Source: Halalkalibacter oceani (GTDB lineage Bacteria > Bacillota > Bacilli > Bacillales > Bacillaceae_D). Taken from it: a stretch of 64,000 bases of DNA. The position numbers were made by a program, and so were the translations under genes. The DNA is taken from positions 1 through 64,000 of the forward strand of contig NZ_JAMBOS010000007.1 of NCBI RefSeq assembly GCF_023715705.1. The letters are read 5' to 3'. Positions 35,868 through 43,589 of this stretch are shown here, piece after piece. Positions within the stretch are counted from its first letter, which is position 1; the number at the start of each line of letters is the position of its first letter. The notes below the pieces were generated by a model. The model was not told the origin of the DNA, did no database searches, and saw nothing but the letters and a program-made list of their open reading frames with translations.

Positions 35868-35954
35868 CAATGGCTTCGTTCGCTACTCGCATAGAGAGAA
35901 GAACCCCACTTCTCTCTACGCTTCTAAAGAATGTAGCGACTACGCTCATTGCTT
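35868..35954 (+). repeat. 85-nt structured intergenic element, copy A
   Basis: It starts CAATGGCTTC and ends CGCTCATTGCTT. CAATG pairs with CATTG; CGCTAC pairs with GTAGCG; between them is an 8x8 internal loop. An inner stem AGAGAGAAG with CTTCTCTCT closes the loop AACCCCA. Copies B, C and D have different but compensating bases in the same stems. It lies in the space between tagA and secA2, and a 17-bp hairpin starts two bases after it. Confidence 0.8.
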
Positions 35955-35955
35955 C

Positions 35956-35993
35956 GGGCTTATCCCACAGGGGTCTCCCTGTGGGATAAGCCC
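35956..35993. repeat. Perfect 17-bp hairpin after element A
   Basis: GGGCTTATCCCACAGGG and its exact complement, with a 4-nt loop (GTCT). No T-tract follows on either side, so it is not an ordinary terminator. It lies about 155 bp before secA2. Confidence 0.8.
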
Positions 35994-36149
35994 TACCATA
36001 GCCGATCATATCAAAAATCGGGAGCTTTTGGAATTGATTTTTCGACAGCGGCTCGACAATTCCTCTTATTCCCAGTCGTTTCTTCTCTATTAATGGTTCA
36101 TAAAGTCGTGTTATACTTACAAATGATGTCTAATGAAGGAGAGAAGCTA

Positions 36150-38522
36150 ATGCTACGCTCAATAAAAAAGCTTATTGGCGATGAACAACAACGAAAAATC
36201 AAAAAGTATGAAAAGGTTGTAGCGGAAGTCAATAAACTTGAACCAGAACTGGAGAAGCTCTCCGATAAAGAGCTCCAACATAAAACCGTTTACTTTAAAG
36301 AACAATTACAAAATGGCACTGAGCTGGAATCAATAAAAGTCGAAGCTTTCGCCGTCGTCCGGGAGGCCGCCAAGCGCGTGCTCGGACTTCGCCATTACGA
36401 TGTGCAATTAATCGGTGGGCTTGTATTAAATGAAGGAGATATTGCCGAAATGCCGACAGGTGAGGGAAAAACACTCGTCGCTTCCTTACCAAGTTATTTG
36501 CGCGCGCTGGAAGGCAAAGGTGTCCATGTCATTACCGTGAATGAATATTTAGCAAAACGCGACCGCGAACTGATTGGACAGGTTCATGAATTTCTTGGAC
36601 TGACAGTCGGCCTGAATGTGCCAATGCTCACCCCTGACGAAAAAAAGGTAGCCTACAAGGCTGACATTACATACGGGGTCGGAAATGAGTTCGGCTTTGA
36701 TTATCTTCGTGACAATATGGTGACAGATGTCAGCCAGCGGGTACAGCGGCCTTATCACTTTGCGATTATTGATGAAATTGACAGCGTCCTTGTCGATGAG
36801 GCGAAAACACCGCTCATTATTGCCTCGAAAACTCAAGTGAATCCAAATCTTTATTATATTGGCGCGAAAGTTGCCAGAAGCTTCAAAGAAAATGAAGACT
36901 ACATGTACGATAGCCTGTTAAAGGCCGCAAGCTTGACCGATCAGGGTATTACAAAAATCGAACGTGCCTTTGGAATTGACAACCTCTATGACCTGGAGCA
37001 TCAAACCCTTTATCATTTTATGATTCAGGCACTTCGGGCGCGCGTCATGTTCAGACGGGACGTCGAATACATCGTCAAGGATGGCGAACTTCATCTTGTC
37101 GACATGTTCACCGGACGGGTAATGGAAGGTCGGACATTCAGCGATGGTCTGCACCAGGCGCTTGAAGCAAAAGAAGGGCTGACGATTACCGAGGAAAACA
37201 AAACACGGGCTTCGATCACGGTCCAAAATTATTTCCGGATGTACCCGACGATTTCGGGAATGACGGGAACGGCGAAAACAGAAGAACGCGAATTTCAAAT
37301 GCTGTACGGGATGGATGTTGTACAGGTTCCGACGAACAAACCGAGAATTCGCCGAGATCATAAGGAACTCGTCTTTGCCACCGCTGAGGATAAATATCAG
37401 GCCGTGGCAAAGGAAGTTCAGGCACGGCATGAAAAAGGCCAGCCTGTCTTGATCGGAACGACCTCCATTATTCAATCGGAGACGATGGCGACCTATCTTG
37501 ATGAGATAGAGGTTCCTTACGAGCTGTTAAATGCCAAAAGTGTGGAAAAAGAAGTTCAGCTGATTTCCCTCGCCGGTCAAAAAGGGCAAGTGACAATCGC
37601 AACGAATATGGCCGGGCGCGGAACGGATATCATGCTCGGAGAAGGAGCGGCTGAGCTTGGCGGTCTATTTGTGATTGGGACGGAGCGTCACGAAAGCCGC
37701 CGGATCGACAACCAGCTGCGCGGACGTTCGGGGCGTCAGGGAGATCCGGGTGAGACGCAATTTTTCATTTCGCTTGCTGATGAAATGCTACAGCGCTTCG
37801 GACGTGAAGATATTGAGAAGTTCGACCCTCAGAATAATTGCGATGAAAACGGGCTGATTACGAATGAAGATGTTTACCCATTAGTTGACCGGCTGCAACG
37901 GATGTGTGAGGATCATAACTACGCCGCCCGTGAATACACGCTTAAGCTTGATGATATTATTAACGAGCAGCGCGGCGTCATTTATTCATTGCGTAACCGC
38001 GCGCTTGAACAGGAGGACACACCTGCTCTCATCAAGCCGATGGTCGAAGCGACGGTCGAAGATCATATTGCCAGATACTGTCCGGAAGAGCTTCTGCCGG
38101 AAGAATGGCAGCTGGATGATCTCGTGAAATACGGGCAGCAGCTTCTGCCTAATTTGGAGCCTTTTACAAAGCAGCCTGAAGATCTCGAAGAAGTAAAGGC
38201 CCATATCGCCCCGGCCTTAGCGAAAGTAACCGATGTCCTCGACGAATTCAGTCAGGATCAGGAAGGACAAATCGCGGCCAGACAAGTTATCTTGATGAAT
38301 ATTGATATACACTGGCAGCGCCATCTTGAAGAGATGAGCCGGCTGAAGGAAGGAATCGGCCTGCGCGGTTACAGCCAGGAGGACCCGATGCGGATTTATA
38401 CGCGCGAAGGGTTTGAGCTTTTTAAGATGATGTACAGCGGACTGCAGCGTGATGTCAGCCTTCAATTCCAACGGGTGGTCAAGCGCTTCAAAGAGAGAGA
38501 AGCCGAGCCGCAAACGAAATAA
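36150..38522 (+). CDS. secA2: Accessory Sec ATPase SecA2
   Basis: A 790-aa SecA paralogue. Motor motifs: MPTGEGKTLVA (Walker A), DEIDSVLVDEAKTPLIIA (DEAD region), MTGTAKTE, TNMAGRGTDIMLG and ERHESRRIDNQLRGRSGRQGD cannot all be quoted but are intact. It lacks the C-terminal zinc/SecB-binding motif of housekeeping SecA and is shorter, as SecA2 is. I start at ATG 36150 with AAGGAG upstream. An extended -10 (TGTTATACT, 36112-36117) may be its promoter. The gene after it is the SlaP-type partner, as in Bacillus anthracis, where SecA2 exports S-layer proteins. Confidence 0.93.
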   Translation: MLRSIKKLIGDEQQRKIKKYEKVVAEVNKLEPELEKLSDKELQHKTVYFKEQLQNGTELESIKVEAFAVVREAAKRVLGLRHYDVQLIGGLVLNEGDIAEMPTGEGKTLVASLPSYLRALEGKGVHVITVNEYLAKRDRELIGQVHEFLGLTVGLNVPMLTPDEKKVAYKADITYGVGNEFGFDYLRDNMVTDVSQRVQRPYHFAIIDEIDSVLVDEAKTPLIIASKTQVNPNLYYIGAKVARSFKENEDYMYDSLLKAASLTDQGITKIERAFGIDNLYDLEHQTLYHFMIQALRARVMFRRDVEYIVKDGELHLVDMFTGRVMEGRTFSDGLHQALEAKEGLTITEENKTRASITVQNYFRMYPTISGMTGTAKTEEREFQMLYGMDVVQVPTNKPRIRRDHKELVFATAEDKYQAVAKEVQARHEKGQPVLIGTTSIIQSETMATYLDEIEVPYELLNAKSVEKEVQLISLAGQKGQVTIATNMAGRGTDIMLGEGAAELGGLFVIGTERHESRRIDNQLRGRSGRQGDPGETQFFISLADEMLQRFGREDIEKFDPQNNCDENGLITNEDVYPLVDRLQRMCEDHNYAAREYTLKLDDIINEQRGVIYSLRNRALEQEDTPALIKPMVEATVEDHIARYCPEELLPEEWQLDDLVKYGQQLLPNLEPFTKQPEDLEEVKAHIAPALAKVTDVLDEFSQDQEGQIAARQVILMNIDIHWQRHLEEMSRLKEGIGLRGYSQEDPMRIYTREGFELFKMMYSGLQRDVSLQFQRVVKRFKEREAEPQTK

Positions 38523-38563
38523 TCATATTCTTAGAGGAAAGAGAAAACGAGGAGGACCGAAGC

Positions 38564-39466
38564 ATGTTACCATTCTTTAATAAAAACAAAAACGAAAAGC
38601 CTGAATTAGCTGGTCAGGAGAGCGCGATCTCATCCGAGGAGCTTCTGAACGAGACTTCTTCAAGCGAGGATGAAGAGATTCAGACAGAATTGTCGATTCA
38701 CCCCGCCTGGAGTCTGGCCAAGGAAGATTTTTATGCGTTTCAATTTTTAAACTTGGAATGTGAGCCTCTGAAGCCGAACCAGCTTTCTCTTTCTGGGATC
38801 AGCTTACTGCCGGAAAACGAGCGCCTTTTCCGGGTAACAGCTTTTATCCGCAATAGTCTTGACAAGGGCATAACATTGGAGGATGTCACCCTCGTGTTAC
38901 TAAATGAGGATGGGACTCTTCTCGGTAGAAAAGCCTTTAATCTAAAGGAAGTCGGTGAGATTCCGGCGAGAAGCAGCCGTCCGTGGTACTTCAAGTTCAG
39001 TGACAAGGATTTATTCACCACTGAATTGCCATCCACCGGCTGGAAGCTTGCCTTCCAACTGAAGCCGTCTTCGCGCAAGCATTCGCTTGATCTTGCCAAG
39101 TCATGGGAGTCATCGCTTGCCAAGGAAAGCAAGCAGCAGCTGGAAGAGATGGTTGAGAAGATCGAGCCGCCAAAGCCCGGAGAAGTGAATTTCATGGGAC
39201 TTCAGGCGAAGAAGGACGAGAAAGGTGATCTTCACGTTACAATGCTGATCCGGAACGGTACAGAAAAGAACATCAACCTTGAACAGCTGCCACTCCATGT
39301 TGAGGATGCAAGCGGTGAAGTAGTTGCCAAAGGTGGGTTCAAGCTGGATGACTTCACCGTAAAAGCTAATACGAGCAAGCCATGGACCTTTATCTTTCCA
39401 AAAAGTATGGTGACAAAAGACGAGCTCGACCTATCCAAATGGAAGGCTTACTCACCAAACAAATAA
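38564..39466 (+). CDS. slaP: Accessory Sec system S-layer assembly protein (SlaP-like)
   Basis: A 300-aa soluble protein with two related SLAP domains. Each has the pattern of an N-terminal strand, a stretch such as RVTAFIRNSLDKGITLEDV or VTMLIRNGTEKNINLEQLP, and the ending of the SRPWYFKF or SKPWTFIF type. An acidic, Ser-rich segment lies near residues 15-45. In B. anthracis SlaP assists SecA2-dependent export of S-layer proteins. AGGAGG precedes the ATG. It lies 41 bp after secA2, so the two form one operon ending in a strong terminator. Confidence 0.9.
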   Translation: MLPFFNKNKNEKPELAGQESAISSEELLNETSSSEDEEIQTELSIHPAWSLAKEDFYAFQFLNLECEPLKPNQLSLSGISLLPENERLFRVTAFIRNSLDKGITLEDVTLVLLNEDGTLLGRKAFNLKEVGEIPARSSRPWYFKFSDKDLFTTELPSTGWKLAFQLKPSSRKHSLDLAKSWESSLAKESKQQLEEMVEKIEPPKPGEVNFMGLQAKKDEKGDLHVTMLIRNGTEKNINLEQLPLHVEDASGEVVAKGGFKLDDFTVKANTSKPWTFIFPKSMVTKDELDLSKWKAYSPNK

Positions 39467-39486
39467 GTCCTTTTACTGAGAGATAT

Positions 39487-39529
39487 TAAAAAAGATGATT
39501 TCCGCGCGATGCGGAAATCATCTTTTTTT
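39487..39529. terminator. Bidirectional terminator between slaP and the amidase gene
   Basis: AAAAGATGATTTCCGC and GCGGAAATCATCTTTT form a 16-bp stem with a 5-nt loop, followed by T residues on the plus strand and by A/T-rich sequence on the minus strand. It serves the convergent slaP and amidase genes. Confidence 0.92.
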
Positions 39530-39545
39530 CTCTTTCAGGCGTTCT

Positions 39546-41279
39546 TTATTTATAGTAATCGAGCAGCCCTTCATAAATTGCCTGCGCTGAACTTTGGCGG
39601 AATGAATCCTTTTTTAGCAATTCCGCATCAGACGGGTTGGTCATAAATCCGAGCTCTAGCAAGACACTCGGCATTCTTGTTTCACGGATGACTTGGAAAT
39701 TTCCTTGTTTCACGCCGCGGTCTGTCGTGCCGAGATTGGCAATTAGCCGCTTGTGAATCACATGGGCGAGCTTTTCACTGTTCGCCGCGGCATACGTCGC
39801 ATGCCAATACGTTTCCGTGCCTTTTGCCGCTGCCGACCCGGCCGCATTGGCATGAATGCTAATAAACACATCAGCGTTGATATCATTAGCTACTTTTACG
39901 CGATCGGACAATGACGGATACACATCCTTATCCCGTGTCATAATGACATTAGCACCGGCTTCGCGAAGCAGCCTCTCTGTTCGCAAAGCAACGTCCAGCA
40001 CAATCTCCTTCTCCTGAAGTCCATTGGCCACTGCTCCCGGATCGCTGCCGCCATGACCAGGATCGATGACAATTTTCTTACCGGACAATGGCTTTCCTGC
40101 TACTTTCGGCGTCACATTGATGATCAGCTCTCCGGTCATATGGCTGACGGCTGCCTGGTAACCGTCACTCACTGTAAAGGTGATCGTTTTGCGATTGGAT
40201 TGACCAGAAATCGATAGATCGGACAAACCTTTCACCGCGCGTGGCAGCTGTTCAATTTCCGACGCATCGGTTTGTATTGTCACTTTACTTCCTGACTGAC
40301 TATGCGAGCTGGCGACCGTTCCACCAATCTTCGGCCACGTCACTGTTGTTGTATTGCTTACTTCAGAAACGGCCGGACGCCCCAGCATTTTACGCTGCTC
40401 GTTATCAGCGTACAAATCAAGATAATAAGAATGAACATATGCCTCTCTGCCGTTGAAGCGGATTTTCGCCCAACGGTCGGAAAAGCCTGAAACCTCGACA
40501 CGGGCTCCTCTTGAGAGCTGGCCGATCGATTCATACTGAGTTCCCGGACCAGTTCGTACTTGAAGGGAATCTGCGCGGCTCACTAAACCAGAGTAAGCCC
40601 CTTTCACATCTGTCTCAGGTGGCTGCTGAACTGGCGGAGCCCCGTTGCCACTGTTGACCCTGACTTCCTTTGTGGCCTGATTCCAGGAAACGTCCTTCCC
40701 GAATGCTTCCGCAAAGAAGCGCAATGGAATCACTGTGCTGTTTTCAATGATTTTAGGAGCGGGCTTGACTTGTAGCGTTTGCCCGTTCAGCTTTGCCTCT
40801 TCCTTATTCACCGTTAAAATTACTTCGGTACCCCCTTCACGGGCGGTGACCTGCTTTGTTTGCTGCTGCCATTTAACATCAATCCCCAATGCTTCGCCGA
40901 TTACGCGAAATGGGACGAGAACATGATTATTCTCCATAGGAACCTTTGAAATCGGCAGCTCCAGTTTTTGATTATTCACATAAATGGAGATATCATTCGC
41001 GGAAGATGACGATTTAATCCGAATGTAATCCTTATGTACGTATCCTCTTCGGCCTTGCAGCTGGATTTGGTGCCAATCTCCCGTCGAGCTGATAATCGTA
41101 ACCGTCGCCCCAGGCTGAAGAGAGCCAATTCGTTCGCTTGTCGTAGATGGCTCCGCACGGACATTTAAGGCGGAACCGGCTGTAACGGTTCCTTCAGAAG
41201 CCGCCCCCGCGTAGGCCGCTCCTAAAAATAGCGTACAAGCGATCATGAAAACTGTGATGAAAATCCTTTTCCCACTCAT
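39546..41279 (-). CDS. Secreted N-acetylmuramoyl-L-alanine amidase with SH3, stalk and AMIN domains
   Basis: A 577-aa autolysin. In order: signal peptide (about 1-27, ending AGA-A), SH3b (about 33-85), copper-amine-oxidase-N-type stalk domain (about 100-208, with VPFRVIGEALG and IPLRFFAEAFG), a second SH3b (about 230-290), AMIN domain (about 320-385) and Amidase_3 (about 400-577). Zinc ligands and catalytic residues are present: DPGHGG, the Glu in QEKEI, SIHANA and LLELGFM. No SLH domain. It cuts the peptide from MurNAc. It is convergent with slaP and follows the SLH-glucosaminidase. Confidence 0.93.
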   Translation of the reverse strand: MSGKRIFITVFMIACTLFLGAAYAGAASEGTVTAGSALNVRAEPSTTSERIGSLQPGATVTIISSTGDWHQIQLQGRRGYVHKDYIRIKSSSSANDISIYVNNQKLELPISKVPMENNHVLVPFRVIGEALGIDVKWQQQTKQVTAREGGTEVILTVNKEEAKLNGQTLQVKPAPKIIENSTVIPLRFFAEAFGKDVSWNQATKEVRVNSGNGAPPVQQPPETDVKGAYSGLVSRADSLQVRTGPGTQYESIGQLSRGARVEVSGFSDRWAKIRFNGREAYVHSYYLDLYADNEQRKMLGRPAVSEVSNTTTVTWPKIGGTVASSHSQSGSKVTIQTDASEIEQLPRAVKGLSDLSISGQSNRKTITFTVSDGYQAAVSHMTGELIINVTPKVAGKPLSGKKIVIDPGHGGSDPGAVANGLQEKEIVLDVALRTERLLREAGANVIMTRDKDVYPSLSDRVKVANDINADVFISIHANAAGSAAAKGTETYWHATYAAANSEKLAHVIHKRLIANLGTTDRGVKQGNFQVIRETRMPSVLLELGFMTNPSDAELLKKDSFRQSSAQAIYEGLLDYYK

Positions 41280-41394
41280 CAATACTTACTCCCCTTCCGA
41301 TTAAACATGTAACGGAGTGAAAAGCCGGCGAAACCCTGCGCCATTGGAAACCTGACGCAGGGTTCCGCTAACTTACCAGTAAAGCTGACCCTGA

Positions 41395-43290
41395 TTAACG
41401 TTTCATAATTGGAACCGGCTGAACATAATTGCCATGAACATAACCGAATTCATGGTCCTTATGGTCAGAATAGATTCTGTACCACGTACCATCAGATTGA
41501 TTTGTGCTTTCAAGCAGGGCGACAAAATAGCTTGCCCCCGGATATTGATATTGGGCGGCCAATCCAGTATTCGGCTGCGGTCTGACGTTTAACGCCTCCG
41601 TTGTTCTGGCGATCGTATAATGGCCGTAATCCTTCTTGCCGAGATACGTGTCAGCGCGGTACATATGGCCCGCAATCTTCTGTCCCCAGAATGGATCTGA
41701 GGCATAATTGACATTCATTCCGTGGCTTTTATTTCCTAGAACCGCGCCGCGGTAATTTACCCCGGCAGGCGTTAAGTAGCGTTCATCCATCGCTTCAGCG
41801 ACAAACATGATGGACTCTTCGAAGCTATTAAACGGCTTGGCGTTGCCGAGTGGATCACGATCATAAGCCTGATAGCCGAATAGATTTTTGCGCTGATTGG
41901 CGATTTCACTTAAGCCGTAGCTGCTCTCATGGATCGCCTTGGCGAACAAATAAAGCGCGTTGATGCCATATCTCTCCTCAGCCTGCTTGAAGACATGTCC
42001 TAAATTGCGCAGTGGACTTTCCTGAGCGACGACTTTCCCATTAATTTCCGTCGTTACCGAACGAATATAGCGGTTCAAGTCCTCGGCGGTATAATTTGTT
42101 TTTGTCCGCAATGGCAAATAATTAAAATATTGATAAGCCTCGCCTGCCTTTTGACCGGAAGCATGATAGAAATCACGACCGTTGCGGCTGTAATAACGCT
42201 CATTTTCCTGCATAAATGACGGCGCATCTCCGTAATAATACATCCCTGTCGCATTCGTCAGCGGATTATAAACATAATGCCGCAGAACACCGTTGACCGG
42301 CTGATAATATGATCGGCCTTGCATCAATCCGCTCGGGATCAGCCTTGCGTCCCTTTGGCGGACAAAGCCGGTGCTATCCGCATAGCGTACTTCAACCCAC
42401 TCTTCATCAGAGCTGATATACTCCAGCTCAGCGCCTCCCATGACATAGGTGAGCTGTGTCGTCTTATTGGCAGCAAAGATTCTCGTCGTTGATTCTCCGG
42501 CTGATGGCGTGGCCGCGACCATTCCGCTTTGCATCTTTAAAATTTTCTCGCCTTTCACAATAACTTCCGCCCCGGCCTGTTCTGCATCACGATAGCTCAT
42601 ATACGGCTCAGGCTGAAGGCGCACTTGACCGCCTGAATCGACGGTGCCGACATGATAAAGCTCTGTGTTTCCTGTGCCGGTTTCTGCAACTTTTAGCATC
42701 CGGATCATGAATGCAGCCGCATGGGCGCGGGTCGCATCATCTTTCGGTCCAAAACGAAAACGTTGATTTCCTTGCGGCATTCCTTGAATAATCCCAAAAT
42801 ATGCATTATGGGCAACCGCCGTGCGGAAAGACGGATGAATCTGTTCCGTATCCGTAAATGTTAACGCAATCGGCGTACGCTGCACGCGTTTATATTCCAG
42901 AGCACGATCAATCATCACAGCCATCTGCTCACGTGAAATGTTTTCCTCAGGTCGAAAAACATTCCCCGGATAGCCCCCGACGATTCCCGCTTTTGATGCC
43001 CGGCCAATTCCTCCGGCTAACGGATGGGACGCCGGTACATCACTGAAAGACGCCTCACCGGATGGAAGCTCAAGTGCTCTCGCCAAAAACGTCGCGAATT
43101 GAGCCCGGGTAACGGCGTCATCCGGTCCATAGTGTCCATTCCCATATCCAGCCATAATTCCGCGGGTAACGGCTTCGCGCATTTCAGCCTCGAGTGAATG
43201 TCCTGTTAAATCGTCAGCCGCCACCACACTTGTACCAACCTGAAAGAAAACCGCACTTAAAATAAGTAAAATAGCAAGAAAGTGTTTCAA
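41395..43290 (-). CDS. SLH-domain N-acetylglucosaminidase
   Basis: A 631-aa secreted wall hydrolase: signal peptide (about 1-25), three SLH domains (about 30-205, with GIMAGYGNGHYGPDDAVTRA, FRPEENISREQ and FRFGPKDDATRA), SH3-like segments (about 210-330), and a glucosaminidase domain (about 400-555) with the catalytic Glu in AIHESSYG and ANQRKNLFGYQAYD. A last SH3-like domain follows. It should cut GlcNAc bonds while held on pyruvylated polymer. The start is TTG with AAAGGAG upstream. Minus strand, ahead of the amidase gene. Confidence 0.9.
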   Translation of the reverse strand: MKHFLAILLILSAVFFQVGTSVVAADDLTGHSLEAEMREAVTRGIMAGYGNGHYGPDDAVTRAQFATFLARALELPSGEASFSDVPASHPLAGGIGRASKAGIVGGYPGNVFRPEENISREQMAVMIDRALEYKRVQRTPIALTFTDTEQIHPSFRTAVAHNAYFGIIQGMPQGNQRFRFGPKDDATRAHAAAFMIRMLKVAETGTGNTELYHVGTVDSGGQVRLQPEPYMSYRDAEQAGAEVIVKGEKILKMQSGMVAATPSAGESTTRIFAANKTTQLTYVMGGAELEYISSDEEWVEVRYADSTGFVRQRDARLIPSGLMQGRSYYQPVNGVLRHYVYNPLTNATGMYYYGDAPSFMQENERYYSRNGRDFYHASGQKAGEAYQYFNYLPLRTKTNYTAEDLNRYIRSVTTEINGKVVAQESPLRNLGHVFKQAEERYGINALYLFAKAIHESSYGLSEIANQRKNLFGYQAYDRDPLGNAKPFNSFEESIMFVAEAMDERYLTPAGVNYRGAVLGNKSHGMNVNYASDPFWGQKIAGHMYRADTYLGKKDYGHYTIARTTEALNVRPQPNTGLAAQYQYPGASYFVALLESTNQSDGTWYRIYSDHKDHEFGYVHGNYVQPVPIMKR

Positions 43291-43402
43291 AGAAAAGCTC
43301 CTTTCTTAAGGGCTGCCTTGCAGCCCTCCCCCAGAATGACTTAGATGAATCTTCTCAATTTATCTGGCAAAACGCTGCCAGATAAAAATAGTCGTAGATT
43401 GG

Positions 43403-43443
43403 AAGCTGCTGAAAAAGTACGATTTTCACTTTTTCAGCAGCTT
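43403..43443. terminator. Hairpin after element D, possible terminator
   Basis: AAGCTGCTGAAAAAGT and ACTTTTTCAGCAGCTT form a 16-bp stem with a 9-nt loop. It lies between the glycosidase stop and the SLH-glucosaminidase start and directly follows element D on the minus strand. A T-rich run is weak on the minus side and TTTTTC on the plus side. Confidence 0.65.
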
Positions 43444-43448
43444 TTTCG

Positions 43449-43533
43449 TAATGAGCGTAGCCGTTGCCTGATTTTGAGACTTGCTACGAGTCGGTTTCTC
43501 GACGGAAGGCGCGCAACGCGCGGAGCCATTACT
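43449..43533 (-). repeat. 85-nt structured intergenic element, copy D (divergent)
   Basis: Read on the minus strand it starts TAATGGCTCC and ends CGCTCATTACG. TAATG pairs with CATTA, CGTTGC with GCAACG, and the 8x8 internal loop is kept; the inner loop reads GAGAAACCGACTC. The closing pair and the second stem differ from copies A-C but stay paired. It lies after the phosphodiester glycosidase gene and is followed 5 bp later by a long hairpin. Confidence 0.7.
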
Positions 43534-43589
43534 CTTCTTCGAGTTACGAAAAACAAAGTTTTTCAGTGACCTCGTAGATTGCCGTTTAT

